Notes: generated by a model from the sequence alone, not told the origin. A stretch of 64,000 nucleotides of DNA from JANMZO01 sp963763135 (GCA_963763135.1 CAVXNJ010000004.1:1302001-1366000); one strand, 5' to 3'. Shown: positions 32,915-42,874, numbered from the stretch's first letter. A program made the numbers and translations.

Positions 32915-33754
32915 TCAGTTACGAAGCATGTTCGCCCGACGGTCGACGAGCAGAGCCCCGGCCACGACCGCTGCGGTTTCCGCCCGGAGTACGGGAGCAA
33001 CCAACCCGACGGCCACCGGAAGCGCGTCGCGCTCGCCGGGGCTCCAACCGCCTTCGGGACCCACGAGCACGCTGACGATCGAATTTCCCGTCGGAATCGC
33101 TGACGACAAGGACTTCTGTTGTCCACGAACGGGGTCAGATTCGGTCGGTTGGTCGATGGCTGCGGCAACGGCGGCCCGGAAGAAGGCGTCGAATTCCATC
33201 CCACCGCGGTCGCAGCGAGCGAATGTGCCCTCTCGCCGAACGGAGGCAAATCCGGTGATGGATTGTGGCGGCTGAATGGCCGGCAACCAGGTCTGGCGCG
33301 ACTGCTGCACGGCCTCACGGGCGATGATCTGGAAACGGGCGAGGTTCTTGTTCGCCTTTTCGCCGTCCCACCGCACGACTGAGCGTTCAGCCACCAACGG
33401 CACGATCGAATTTAGACCCAGCTCGGTGAGCTTTTGAATGACCCATTCAGGTTTATCGGCCTTCGTCAGGGCAAAGCCGACCTCGAGCGACGGACGGAGG
33501 ATCGGCGTGGAATGGACCTCGCCGATCCGGGTCAGCCAGCCGGTGGCGTTGGCGTCTTCGACCGCGGTCGTCACCCATCCACCTATTCCGTCGGTCAGTG
33601 TCACCAACTCGCCGGTCCTCACGCGCAGCACGCGGTGCAGGTGATGGGCGTTCGCATCGTCAAGTTGGAATCGACCCGACGCGTCCGCCAGGACACTCGG
33701 GTCCACGACCAGGTGGGCGACGGAATCAACGTCGGCCGGACTCGTTGAACCCAT
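32915..33754 (-). CDS. rsmE: 16S rRNA (uracil1498-N3)-methyltransferase
   Basis: RsmE is a SPOUT methyltransferase of 16S rRNA. The 279-residue product has the N-terminal PUA-like part (HHLHRVLRVRTGELVTLTDG) and KPEWVIQKLTELGLNSIVPLVAERSVVRW. The SPOUT knot motifs VSVLVGPEGGWSPGERDAL and VLRAETAAVVAGALL close the protein. ATG 33754 lies just past the dnaJ stop; a TTG at 33760 overlapping the stop is also possible. Gene order hrcA-dnaJ-rsmE is common in actinobacteria and firmicutes. Confidence 0.93.
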   Translation of the reverse strand: MGSTSPADVDSVAHLVVDPSVLADASGRFQLDDANAHHLHRVLRVRTGELVTLTDGIGGWVTTAVEDANATGWLTRIGEVHSTPILRPSLEVGFALTKADKPEWVIQKLTELGLNSIVPLVAERSVVRWDGEKANKNLARFQIIAREAVQQSRQTWLPAIQPPQSITGFASVRREGTFARCDRGGMEFDAFFRAAVAAAIDQPTESDPVRGQQKSLSSAIPTGNSIVSVLVGPEGGWSPGERDALPVAVGLVAPVLRAETAAVVAGALLVDRRANMLRN

Positions 33755-33756
33755 GT

Positions 33757-34890
33757 TCAACGAAATGCCGAACGGATCTTTCCGAGCAGACTCTTGTCGG
33801 GTGGAGCGACCTCTTCGTTGCGTTCTTGGGCGAACTGCCGCAGCAGTTCGTCTTCGGCCTTGCTAAGTGATGTCGGTACCAGAACGTTTATCTGGACGAT
33901 CAGATCACCTCGGCCTTTGCCGTTGAGATGGGGAACGCCGCGACCGCGGAGTCGGAGCGTGCGACCGGGCTGCGTGCCGGCGGGGATTTCCAGCAGTTCG
34001 CTGCCGTCGAGCGTCTCGTAATCCAGGTGAACACCCAGGGCGGCCTGGGTGAAGGGGATGTTCAGCACTTCGATGAGATCGAAACCCTGGCGTTGGAACC
34101 GGGCGTGCTTCCTGACCCGGATGTGCACGAACAGGTCGCCGTTTGCGCCACCTCGGGCTCCTGCGGCCCCGCGACCTGACATGCGAAGTGTGGAACCGTC
34201 GTCGACGCCCGCAGGAACGGGAACCGTGTAGGTGCGCGCCTCGGTCCGACGGCCCTCGCCGCGACATGTGGGACACGGCTTTTCGATGACCTTTCCCATC
34301 CCGCCGCAGCGGCCGCACGGACTCGAGGTGATCATCTGTCCGAGGAGGGACTGACGAACTCGGCGGATTTCTCCCGTGCCTTCGCACTGGGAGCACGTCG
34401 TTGCGGACGAACCTTCAGCGGCACCCGTCGCGCTGCAGGTGTCGCACCCGACCGGCAGTCGAAGGGAAACGTCGGACTTCGCGCCGAACACGGCCTCTTC
34501 GAACGCCAGCTCAAGGACCGTCTCCATGTCAGCTCCCGGAGGCGGACCTACCGGCCCACGTCGCTGGCCACCGAAGCCGCCACCTCCACCGCCGAAGAAC
34601 GCCTCGAACAGGTCTCCGAGACCGCCACCGAAGTTGAAGGGATCGCCCTGGCCCCCGTCGCCGCTCATGCCGCGCAGCCCTTCGGGTCCGAACTGGTCGT
34701 ATCGACGTCGCTTTTCCGGGTCCTTCAGGACCTCATAGGCGAGCGAAATCTCCTTGAACTTGTTCTCGGCGTCGGGATTGTCGGGGTTCGCGTCGGGATG
34801 GTTTTCGCGAGCCTTGACTCGGTACGCCTTTTTGATTTCGTCGTCGGAAGCGGTGCGACTCACACCTAAGAGTTCGTAGAAATCGTTCAT
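33757..34890 (-). CDS. dnaJ: Chaperone DnaJ
   Basis: DnaJ stimulates DnaK ATPase and hands over unfolded clients. The 377-residue type I J-protein has a J domain with HPD in KARENHPDANPDN, a Gly/Phe-rich region (about residues 75-115), and four zinc repeats CxxCxGxG (CDTCSATG, CSQCEGTG, CGRCGGMG, CPTCRGEG). Two client-binding beta domains and a dimerisation tail follow. ATG 34890 (MNDFYELLGVSR) is the standard N-terminus; the upstream extension to 34959 was rejected. It lies downstream of hrcA. Confidence 0.95.
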   Translation of the reverse strand: MNDFYELLGVSRTASDDEIKKAYRVKARENHPDANPDNPDAENKFKEISLAYEVLKDPEKRRRYDQFGPEGLRGMSGDGGQGDPFNFGGGLGDLFEAFFGGGGGGFGGQRRGPVGPPPGADMETVLELAFEEAVFGAKSDVSLRLPVGCDTCSATGAAEGSSATTCSQCEGTGEIRRVRQSLLGQMITSSPCGRCGGMGKVIEKPCPTCRGEGRRTEARTYTVPVPAGVDDGSTLRMSGRGAAGARGGANGDLFVHIRVRKHARFQRQGFDLIEVLNIPFTQAALGVHLDYETLDGSELLEIPAGTQPGRTLRLRGRGVPHLNGKGRGDLIVQINVLVPTSLSKAEDELLRQFAQERNEEVAPPDKSLLGKIRSAFR

Positions 34891-35054
34891 GTTCTGCCTA
34901 AAGAGCTCATGCCGGTTGACCGGCGCCACGTCCCGAGGAGAGTCCGCACGGCGAACCATCCTTACAGTGGGGACTGACCATCATCGCATCTCCTGCTCGC
35001 CTCGCGTGTAACCGGTGACGCGCACCGGTTCAGGCAACTTGATCGAACAGACGC

Positions 35055-36038
35055 CTAGGTTTCCGCCAAATGGTCGCTCAACTTTTCGCTGACCATCGAT
35101 ACCGCGGCCATCGCCTGCGGATAGTCCATGCGCGTCGGACCGAGGACGCCTATCGCCCCGGCCAGCTTCCCGTCGATCACATACGGCGCCGCCACCACCG
35201 AGCACGTAAGCAGCGATTCGAACGCGGAATCCATGCCGTGCTCTGCCCCGATCGACACCGAACTCGATCGTTCGAGCGCCTCGCGGAGCAAGTTGACGAC
35301 GACAAATTGCTCTTCCAGTGTGGACAGCACCTTGCGGATGGTGTCGACGGTGTCGAAGGCCGATGCCATCCGGGACGCACCACCGACGAACACTCCAGCC
35401 GGATCAGAGAGCGGGACGGTGCCGAGCGCTTCCACCGCGGCGGCACAGATCTCGTCGGTCGTGCGATCACCGGTGGAGTTGACCGGACCGGTGTTTCCCA
35501 GCGACCGGCCGTTCAGCTGCGCGGTGAGATGGACCGATGCGGCGCCGATGCGATCGGCGCTTCCTTCCGGTAACGCAAGGAATCCCTTTTCGACCGCTCC
35601 GTTGGAAAGAACGCAAACGGCCACAGCGTTCGGTGCATCTGAACGCGAGTTGAGCGCAACGATCTGAACGGACCGAATGGTTGCCACGTCAGCGGCGGGG
35701 CCCACCACGACGGCGGCGTAGTCGGTAAGGTTCGACAGCAGCTTGGACGTTTCCGTCATGAGTTGTTCGAGTTCACCGCGGGCGCTGTCGAAGAACTGAC
35801 GAACCTTCTGCACTTTCGGTTCCGGCATCCGCATCGCCCCATCGAGGGAATCCACGAAGAAGCGATAGCCGCGATCGGTGGGTATGCGTCCGGCCGACGT
35901 GTGGGGATGCATCAGATACCCGTCGCGCTCCAAAGCGCTCATTTCGTTGCGGATCGTCGCCGACGACACACCAATGCCGGGAGTAGCTGAAATGTGGCTA
36001 GAACCTACGGGTTGACCGGTCTCGATGTGCTCCGACAC
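35055..36038 (-). CDS. hrcA: Heat-inducible repressor HrcA (start region disturbed)
   Basis: HrcA represses chaperone genes through CIRCE. The called frame (GTG 36038) has TGQPVGSSHIS, VSSATIRNEMSALERDGYLMHPHTSAGRIPTDRGYRFFVDSL and the full C-terminal effector domain. Conserved N-terminal helix sequence (LDRRKAAVLRAVV) is coded in frame further upstream, but no ATG, GTG or TTG precedes it in that frame before the stop near 36192. An ATG at 36100 is one base out of frame. One missing base in ATGCCGAC would give MP-DTDAIDPLDRRKAAVL and a protein near 349 residues. I see no CIRCE sequence in the 236-bp gap upstream. Confidence 0.88.
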   Translation of the reverse strand: MSEHIETGQPVGSSHISATPGIGVSSATIRNEMSALERDGYLMHPHTSAGRIPTDRGYRFFVDSLDGAMRMPEPKVQKVRQFFDSARGELEQLMTETSKLLSNLTDYAAVVVGPAADVATIRSVQIVALNSRSDAPNAVAVCVLSNGAVEKGFLALPEGSADRIGAASVHLTAQLNGRSLGNTGPVNSTGDRTTDEICAAAVEALGTVPLSDPAGVFVGGASRMASAFDTVDTIRKVLSTLEEQFVVVNLLREALERSSSVSIGAEHGMDSAFESLLTCSVVAAPYVIDGKLAGAIGVLGPTRMDYPQAMAAVSMVSEKLSDHLAET

Positions 36039-36336
36039 GACAGCCCGAAGTACGGCGGCCTTCCGCCGATCGAGCGGGTCGATGGCGTCAGTGTCGGCAT
36101 GCGCGTCGGGAGCGTGCCCAGCCGATGAGTCGGAAGATCGAATAGATGACGAGTGGCCAGCACGCGCGACTCGAGCCTTCAGCCCCCTTAGTCATTGCAC
36201 GATCGTAGTGAACCTGGGGTGCAACTTGTGTAGTCCGGGACGGAAATACCTCAATGTGGCGGTTTCGTGCGGCTCCATCACCGATCCGACGAAGGTTCAG
36301 GGGAATCTTCAGCGATCGTTGAACCTGCCGGGCGGA

Positions 36337-37782
36337 TCACCGTTCAGTCCGAGTCTTCACCGCGGCCAGGCGTTCAAGCGCTTCACGTCGTTCTTCGGCG
36401 TGATCGACGATCGGTGTGGGATAGCCCGAAACGCCACCGAAGAGACCGCCGCCGCTGGCGTCCCACGGTTCATGAACCTCGCCGGCGGCCAACCCGGCCA
36501 GCTCCGGGACATAGCGGCGGATGTACGCGCCCGAGGGATCGAACTTCTTTCCCTGAGAGACCGGGTTGAAGATCCGATAGTACGGCGCCGCGTCCGTTCC
36601 GGTTCCGGCGGTCCACTGCCACCCGTGTTGATTCGACGCCACGTCGGCATCGACGAGTTTCTCCATGAACCACGCCGCGCCCCGGCGCCAGTCGATATGC
36701 AGGTCCTTCACGAGAAAGCTGGCCGTGACCATCCGCATCCGATTGTGCATCCAACCTTCGGCGAGGAGCTGTCGCATCCCGGCGTCTACGAAGGGAAAGC
36801 CGGTGCCTCCCTGGCACCACGCGTCGAAACGCTCGTCGGCGGTCGGACCGGTGTCGACCTCGATGTTCTCCATCGTCGGGTTGAAGCTGCGGTGGGCGCT
36901 GCCCGGGTGATGCCACAGCACGTCTGCGTAGAACTCGCGCCACCCAAGTTCGGATCGGAACACCTCAGCGCCGGTCCCACCCGCGCTCAGCAGAGGCAGG
37001 ATCTGGGCCGGATGAAGAAGTCCGAACTTCAGGTCGGCCGACAGCCGGCTCGTGGCGTCGGCCGCCGGATTGTTGCGGTCGGAATCATATGTCCGCAGAT
37101 GATTCCGACCGAAGTGGTCAAGTCGATCCGCTGCGGCAGCCTCGCTGGCCACCGGAAGCTTCGGGGAGCGTCCGGGAGGGGAGGCCGGAATGTCGCCGAG
37201 TGAAGGCGAACCTGCGGGTTCGAACCAGGCAATCGCGACGTCGTTGGTGTGTCGCGTGTACGGCGCCATCGCATTGTCGAGGCACTGCTCCCACACCCGA
37301 CGAAACGGAGTGAACACTTTGAACGGTGTGCCGTCGCCTTTTCGGACGGTACCGGGATCGACCAGGTACGGGCTCCCGACCCGACGCATTTCGACACCGC
37401 GACTACGCAGGACCGCTTCCACTTGCGCGTCTCGGGAACTCCCGAGTGGCGAGAAGTCCCCTGCACACACGACCGTCGTCGCATCGAACTCCCGGGCCAC
37501 GGCCGGGACCACATCCTCCGATCGGCCGACGCGGACAAGGAGTGGCACACCGGAGGCTCGCAGTGAACGAAGCGCGTCGAAAAGAAACGCCAGACGATTC
37601 GCCCGGCCCGAACCGAGCAACGACGGGTCGAGAACAAACAGCGGGACGACCCTTGCGTTGGCCGAAGCTGCGACATCCGACGCCGCCCACAGCGCCGGAT
37701 TGGCCAGCAAACGGAGGTCCCTACGGAACCAGATCACCACGGAGGCCGCAGATTCAGCTTGGGAAGGAGACTTCACAGACAC
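36337..37782 (-). CDS. phr: Deoxyribodipyrimidine photolyase (cryptochrome/photolyase family)
   Basis: The 481-residue flavoprotein repairs UV pyrimidine dimers with light. The N-terminal antenna domain starts VVIWFRRDLRLLANPAL. The FAD domain shows LGWREFYADVLWHHP, ENIEVDTGPTADERFDAWCQGGTGFPFVDAGMRQLLAEGWMHNRMRM, FLVKDLHIDWRRGAAWFMEKLVDADVASNQHGWQW and YYRIFNPVSQGKKFDP. The motif set fits class I CPD photolyases. Start codons GTG 37782 or GTG 37776 both lie close to the core; the frame to 37950 was not used. It lies just after the ABC permease gene on the same strand. Confidence 0.92.
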   Translation of the reverse strand: MSVKSPSQAESAASVVIWFRRDLRLLANPALWAASDVAASANARVVPLFVLDPSLLGSGRANRLAFLFDALRSLRASGVPLLVRVGRSEDVVPAVAREFDATTVVCAGDFSPLGSSRDAQVEAVLRSRGVEMRRVGSPYLVDPGTVRKGDGTPFKVFTPFRRVWEQCLDNAMAPYTRHTNDVAIAWFEPAGSPSLGDIPASPPGRSPKLPVASEAAAADRLDHFGRNHLRTYDSDRNNPAADATSRLSADLKFGLLHPAQILPLLSAGGTGAEVFRSELGWREFYADVLWHHPGSAHRSFNPTMENIEVDTGPTADERFDAWCQGGTGFPFVDAGMRQLLAEGWMHNRMRMVTASFLVKDLHIDWRRGAAWFMEKLVDADVASNQHGWQWTAGTGTDAAPYYRIFNPVSQGKKFDPSGAYIRRYVPELAGLAAGEVHEPWDASGGGLFGGVSGYPTPIVDHAEERREALERLAAVKTRTER

Positions 37783-37816
37783 GGCACGATTGTGAGGCCA
37801 GGCGGCGTCTTTAGCG

Positions 37817-38929
37817 TTAATTGCGTTTCGATTCGCCTCGCTTTGGGTGATCGCCGGCCGGTTGCAGATTGGCGCGGGCGGTGGCGCGGCTGGCCGTTCT
37901 CCGCGATGCCACGCGCAGCAGGATTGCTTCGACGGTCCCGCGGGCCGCAACGGTAACCAGCACGATCATGGCCTGGAGAATCTGGATGAACTCCTGCGGA
38001 ATGTCAGCGCGGATTTCCATTCCGATCGCCCCCGTCTGCAGCGCCGAAAAGACCATCGCGTAGAGCAGAACCGCAAGCAACGCGTTCACCGCGACCACGG
38101 CGATCATCACACCGTCCCAGCCGAAATTCCCGCCGAGACCCTTCAGGAAACGGTGTGATCCGCTCATGAGCAGCACGCCTCCAGCCATTCCGGCGAGTCC
38201 GCCGGTGAACCACATGACCCGGGTGAAGTTGGCATCGACGTCGACCCCGCCGAGCCGGGCGAACAGCGGAGCCTTGCCCGCCATCCGCCATTCGTACCCG
38301 ACGACGAGACGCTGTACGACAAGAATGCAGACAACGAGCATCACCAGACCGATAAGCACACTTAGGTTGAAAACCCCGAGGCTCGGAAGAAATCCTGTGG
38401 AGTGAATGGCCTTCGTCGTCACCGATCCCGCGGTCTTGTCGCGAAGGGGCGACCCGATCACCCAGTCCGTGAACAGCCGGGCAATTTCGTTGAGCATCAG
38501 CGTCACGATGAACTCGTCCATCCCGAATCGGCGTTTGAACAGCGCGGCGACACCCGCCCACAGTGCGCCGCCGGTGAACGCCAACGCCAACAGCAGCGGA
38601 ATCTGGAGACCAGCCGGAAGCGAAACTGACAGACCGCCAACTGTCGCGAACAACGCTCCCATCAGAACCTGGCCGGGCTGTCCGAGGTTCACCGGACCCG
38701 ACCCGAACGCGATGGCCGCCGATAGTCCGGTCAACAGCAGCGGCACCGCGTTGGACAGCGTGAAGCCGGTCTTCGACCAGGAGCCGAACGAGAACCGCCC
38801 GAGCGCCCGGTAGCCGTCGAGCGCGGCGTACCCGAAGGCCCGCGCCGTAAGCAGACCGACCAGCAGCGCGACGACCAGGCCCAGTAAGGACGACGACCAC
38901 TCGCGACGTTGCTGCAGCCATCTGGTCAC
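37817..38929 (-). CDS. ABC transporter permease, BMP/nucleoside-type
   Basis: The 370-residue membrane protein belongs to the branched-chain-type permease family (BPD_transp_2) used by BmpA/PnrA-type nucleoside importers. About eight to ten helices are visible, with NLGQPGQVLMGALFA, GMDEFIVTLMLNEIARLFTDWV and the EAA-like loop followed by GLAGMAGGVLLMSGSHRF. The start overlaps the ATPase stop (ATGA). Such systems normally have two different permeases in tandem; here only one is present, and photolyase follows. Confidence 0.85.
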   Translation of the reverse strand: MTRWLQQRREWSSSLLGLVVALLVGLLTARAFGYAALDGYRALGRFSFGSWSKTGFTLSNAVPLLLTGLSAAIAFGSGPVNLGQPGQVLMGALFATVGGLSVSLPAGLQIPLLLALAFTGGALWAGVAALFKRRFGMDEFIVTLMLNEIARLFTDWVIGSPLRDKTAGSVTTKAIHSTGFLPSLGVFNLSVLIGLVMLVVCILVVQRLVVGYEWRMAGKAPLFARLGGVDVDANFTRVMWFTGGLAGMAGGVLLMSGSHRFLKGLGGNFGWDGVMIAVVAVNALLAVLLYAMVFSALQTGAIGMEIRADIPQEFIQILQAMIVLVTVAARGTVEAILLRVASRRTASRATARANLQPAGDHPKRGESKRN

Positions 38930-40533
38930 AACGCAATCTCCTCGGGCGCGTCGGCTCCAGACCCTTCCAGCATCGCCCGACCGATGGTGACGCGGTCAAC
39001 CGTGCTTGAGTCCGCGTCGAGCGCCACCCGGCCCCGGTGCATGACCACAACGCGGTCGGCAAGCCGATCGATCTCATCGAGATCAGCGGACACCAGGAGC
39101 ACCGCACGTCCCTCGCTCCGCAACTCCAGGATCCTCCGGTGGACAAACTCGATCGATCCGACATCGAGCCCGCGCGTGGGCTGATCGAGCAGCACGAAGT
39201 CACGATCCTCGAGCAACTCGCGCCCCAGGATGACTTTTTGCTGATTGCCACCTGAAAGGTTCTTCATCGCCAGATCGACGGACGGCGTGGCGACCGCATA
39301 TTCCGATCGGATCGTTTCCGCTGCGCTCCGCATCGCCCCACGGTCCATCAAATGGACGGGCCCGATGTCCGTAGTGAAACGATCGGTCAATCGATGGTGG
39401 GTCATGGCGATGTTGTCGGTGATCGAAGCGTCAGCGGCCGAGCCGGCGATCTTACGTTCGGCCGGCACGTACGCCATGACTCCCCGATGATCGAGAACAC
39501 TCGCGTCCGTACAGTCGGCTCCACTTATCGTGACAGTGCCGCCGGTCGGCTGGCGAGCGCCGGTCACACACTCGACGAGCGCTGTCTGACCGTTGCCGTC
39601 GACACCTGCCACGCCGACGATCTCACCCGCTCGAACCATGAGGTCGATCGGCCCGAGCGACGCGGCCACACCCGCTTCGGACCAGGTCAGGGCCCGGACA
39701 TCGAGTACGACGCGACCGACTTGCATTGGGGGTCGGACCGCGTGGAATTCCACGTCGCGATCAACCATCATGCGAGCCAACTCGGCAATCGTGGTCTGGG
39801 CGACAGGTCGCGTTTCGATCAACCTACCGTTACGAAGAACCGTCACCGTGTCGCACAACTGAACCACCTCGTCGAGGTGATGCGAAATGAAGCAGATTGT
39901 GCGCCCGGCGTTTCGAAGGCGCCGCAACTCGTCAAAAAGTTCTGGGATCTCCTGAGGCGTCAGAACGGCCGTTGGCTCATCGAGGATCAGCACTTCCATT
40001 CCCCGGTGCAGCAGCTTTCCGATCTCCACCTTCTGTCGAGCGGCAAGGCTGAGATCACCTACCAACGCATCCGCGTCGAGGTTCAGCCCGTACGCGTCAA
40101 GGCTCTCAGTGACCTGCTTGCGGGCGGTGTCACGATCGATGCGACCGAACCCAAAAAGTCCACGGATCATCGGCTCGACCCCGAGCACTACGTTTTCCCA
40201 GACGCTCAGCTCGTTGACGAGGAGAATCTCCTGGTGCACCATGCCGATGCCCTCAGCCATTGCATCGGCCGCCGACGCAAAGTTCACCGTCCGGCCCCGA
40301 ACCAGAAGCTCGCCTCCATCGGGCGCGATCTCTCCGGCCAGCACCTTCATGAGTGTGCTTTTGCCGGCGCCGTTCTCACCGACGAACGCGTGTATCGCGC
40401 CTGCGTGCACATCGACGCTCACACCGTCAAGGGCTACGGTCGATGGCGGATACACCTTTGTGACCGCCCGGAATGCCACGAGCGGGTGGCCGCTCACGGG
40501 TTGACCAAACTTCGTTTCGGATGAACCGGTCAC
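38926..40533 (-). CDS. ABC transporter ATPase, double-domain sugar/nucleoside type
   Basis: The 535-residue protein has two ABC domains, as in RbsA/YufO-type ATPases. Domain 1 has FVGENGAGKSTLMKVLAGE, LSLAARQKVEIGKLL and LDEPTAVLTPQE. Domain 2 has VAGVDGNGQTALVECVTG, LSGGNQQKVILGREL and LDQPTRGLDVGS. As usual, the second domain has a degenerate Walker A. With the adjacent permease and the BMP lipoprotein it should energise uptake of a nucleoside or similar small molecule. Confidence 0.9.
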   Translation of the reverse strand: MTGSSETKFGQPVSGHPLVAFRAVTKVYPPSTVALDGVSVDVHAGAIHAFVGENGAGKSTLMKVLAGEIAPDGGELLVRGRTVNFASAADAMAEGIGMVHQEILLVNELSVWENVVLGVEPMIRGLFGFGRIDRDTARKQVTESLDAYGLNLDADALVGDLSLAARQKVEIGKLLHRGMEVLILDEPTAVLTPQEIPELFDELRRLRNAGRTICFISHHLDEVVQLCDTVTVLRNGRLIETRPVAQTTIAELARMMVDRDVEFHAVRPPMQVGRVVLDVRALTWSEAGVAASLGPIDLMVRAGEIVGVAGVDGNGQTALVECVTGARQPTGGTVTISGADCTDASVLDHRGVMAYVPAERKIAGSAADASITDNIAMTHHRLTDRFTTDIGPVHLMDRGAMRSAAETIRSEYAVATPSVDLAMKNLSGGNQQKVILGRELLEDRDFVLLDQPTRGLDVGSIEFVHRRILELRSEGRAVLLVSADLDEIDRLADRVVVMHRGRVALDADSSTVDRVTIGRAMLEGSGADAPEEIAL

Positions 40534-40603
40534 GTTGCCGAGCGTAACGGGAAGATCCGGCTACACGACACGGGGAAACGACCTCCGAAAGGACGGCACC
40601 GCG

Positions 40604-42874
40604 TCACGTTTCGCCCGAGGGGACACCCGATGAGACGGTCGACGGTACGGAGGACACGACGGAGGACGCGACGGAGGACGCGGACGCGGCCACCGGCATG
40701 CGGGCCCGAAGCTCGCGGCCGATTTCCGGAAACCGCTCGATCAGCGAAAGCATGTCGGCCTTGGCCATCGCCAAAAGGAGGCAGGGCTTGATCGTCGTGA
40801 CAGTGGCGTTGCGGGGAAGATCGGTCAAGAGCGCCATATCGCCAAAGTGGTCGCCCTCCTCGCTCACCCGCAGCAGGTGGCTCACACCTGACGAATCCCT
40901 GGTGTTGATTGCGACCTGCCCGCGCACGATCAGATAGAACTTGTCGCCCCGATCCCCCTCGACGATCACGTCACGTCCAGCCTCAAAATGCTCGGGATAG
41001 AACGAACTCGCGATCTCCTGCAGTACTGCGTGGTCGAAGTTCGAAAACAGATCGATCTCACGGAGTCGTTCGGCTTCGACGGTGGCGAAGCGACCGTCCT
41101 TCCGCACATCGAAACCTGACTGCTTTCGCCAGAGCCGAGCGTAGGGGCCACCGTTGCGAAGCAGTGACTCGTGGGAACCCTCTTCAACCAACCGACCGGC
41201 GTGCATGACAAAGATCCGGTCAGCGCCGACCGCAGAGCTGAGTCGGTGGGTGACGGAGACGACCGTGCGGTCCTTCGAGAGTCTGGCCAGCGTTTCGTTT
41301 ATCGCGGCCTCAACGCCCGGGTCGAGCGCCGATGTGGCTTCGTCGAGTAGCAGGATGCGGGGGTCGCGCACGATCGCCCGAGCGATGGCGATCCGTTGCC
41401 GCTGTCCGCCCGAGAGTCGGCCGCCCGCTTCGCCGACCAACGTGTCGTAACCCATCGGCAGCGACGTGATCAGGTCGTGAATCTCGGCCAGACGGGCGGC
41501 CTCCTCGACGTCGCGATCAGTGGCCCCGGGACGGCCGAGGCGGATGTTCTCGCGCACGGTCGTGTTGAACAGAAAGCTCTCCTGGAACACAACGCTCATC
41601 TGACTCCGCAGCGAGCCCTGGGTGGTCCGACGAATGTCGCACCCGTCGATGGAGACGCTGCCCGTCTTGGCGTCGTAGAACCGCATAAGGAGGCTCAGCA
41701 CCGTACTTTTGCCCGAACCGCTTTCACCCACGAAGACCACCGATTGGCCTGCGGGAATCGAAAGGGTAACGTCGTCGAGAATCTTGTGGCCCGGCTGATA
41801 ATCGAAGCCGACATGATCGAACTGAATGCCGGTTCGGAGCGGTCCTACCTCCACAGCATCGGCGGCGTCGGCGACGCCGATCGGCAGGTCGAGAAATTCT
41901 TCGACGTGCCCGATGCCCCCGGCCGAGTCGATCAGCACCGGCATGACCTCTTTCAGGTACTCGGCCACCCGGTCGCTGACCGTTGCGAGAATGGTCATGA
42001 ACGAGATGAGCGAACTCACCTCGAGATGGCGATCCAGCACCAGTTTTGCTCCGATCACCAGCACCAGAAGCTCAACGAACAGAACTCCGAGTGACAGCAG
42101 TTTGCTGATGAGAGCCATGGTGAAACGGGAGCGGACGGTGGCTTCACCCAACTGTTCCAGACTGTCGTCGAAGTGTTTGGACATGACGGGTTCCAGCAGG
42201 AAGGCCCGCACGATCTGCTGGGCCCTGACCGCCTCCTGCAGGTCGTTGGTTACTGCGGTTTCGCTGGACCGCACCAAACGGGAAGCAGCGATCGATCGGG
42301 GAAGCAACCAACCGACGATCACGAACAGCACGGGAAGCGTCACCGACGTGATCAGACCGAGTCGCCAGTCAAGGACGAACAGAATCGGAACATTCATAAG
42401 AAGACTTACGAATACGACGCAGGACTTGAGGAACCCCTGGGTGTATCCGGTCTCGATTGATTTCACATCGGCGGTGAACCGCGTCAGTACATCCCCCATC
42501 GTTGCTCCGGCGAAGAAATCGGCCGACAGCGACTGGAGTTTCTTGTGCAGACGGCGTCGGACGTCGCTCGTGATGAGCACACCCATGCGAGCGTTGACCC
42601 GTTCGCCGCCCAGACTGGCGAAGGCCATCACAACGAAGCCCACGAGCAGCAGGGTGACCACCAACGACGTGGATGGGCCCGACTCCTTACCGCTGACGTC
42701 GTCGATGATGAGTTTCAGACTCAGCGCGAAAGCCGTCAGGAAAAGCTGCTGCAGAACTATCGCAGCACCGCTGAGTGCGGCCAGCCGCGGATGACGGAGC
42801 CAGCACACCGCCGCTCGTCGAACCACGCCCAGCACGCGGGGTTGCGCTGCGTGCACCGTCTCTACTCCGTTCAT
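40604..42874 (-). CDS. ABC exporter with C-terminal cyclic-nucleotide-binding domain
   Basis: The 756-residue protein combines a six-helix type I ABC exporter domain (about residues 30-320), an ATPase domain (GESGSGKSTVLSLLMRFYD, Q-loop QMSVVFQESFLF, LSGGQRQRIAIARAI, LLLDEATSALD) and a CAP_ED-type domain (about 615-735). The last includes RGDKFYLIVRGQVAI and FGDMALLTDLPRNATVTTI, the phosphate-binding-cassette region. The tail is a low-complexity Ser/Val run (SSVASSVVSSVPSTVSS) coded by a DNA repeat. The fusion suggests transport or ATPase activity gated by a cyclic nucleotide. It sits between the BMP lipoprotein and its ATPase, which is unexpected. Confidence 0.88.
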   Translation of the reverse strand: MNGVETVHAAQPRVLGVVRRAAVCWLRHPRLAALSGAAIVLQQLFLTAFALSLKLIIDDVSGKESGPSTSLVVTLLLVGFVVMAFASLGGERVNARMGVLITSDVRRRLHKKLQSLSADFFAGATMGDVLTRFTADVKSIETGYTQGFLKSCVVFVSLLMNVPILFVLDWRLGLITSVTLPVLFVIVGWLLPRSIAASRLVRSSETAVTNDLQEAVRAQQIVRAFLLEPVMSKHFDDSLEQLGEATVRSRFTMALISKLLSLGVLFVELLVLVIGAKLVLDRHLEVSSLISFMTILATVSDRVAEYLKEVMPVLIDSAGGIGHVEEFLDLPIGVADAADAVEVGPLRTGIQFDHVGFDYQPGHKILDDVTLSIPAGQSVVFVGESGSGKSTVLSLLMRFYDAKTGSVSIDGCDIRRTTQGSLRSQMSVVFQESFLFNTTVRENIRLGRPGATDRDVEEAARLAEIHDLITSLPMGYDTLVGEAGGRLSGGQRQRIAIARAIVRDPRILLLDEATSALDPGVEAAINETLARLSKDRTVVSVTHRLSSAVGADRIFVMHAGRLVEEGSHESLLRNGGPYARLWRKQSGFDVRKDGRFATVEAERLREIDLFSNFDHAVLQEIASSFYPEHFEAGRDVIVEGDRGDKFYLIVRGQVAINTRDSSGVSHLLRVSEEGDHFGDMALLTDLPRNATVTTIKPCLLLAMAKADMLSLIERFPEIGRELRARMPVAASASSVASSVVSSVPSTVSSGVPSGET

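Noticed and set aside
36101..36336. CIRCE operator upstream of hrcA
   Set aside because: No TTAGCACTC-N9-GAGTGCTAA-like sequence is present; only a weak GGTTCA/TGAACC inverted repeat (36294-36325).
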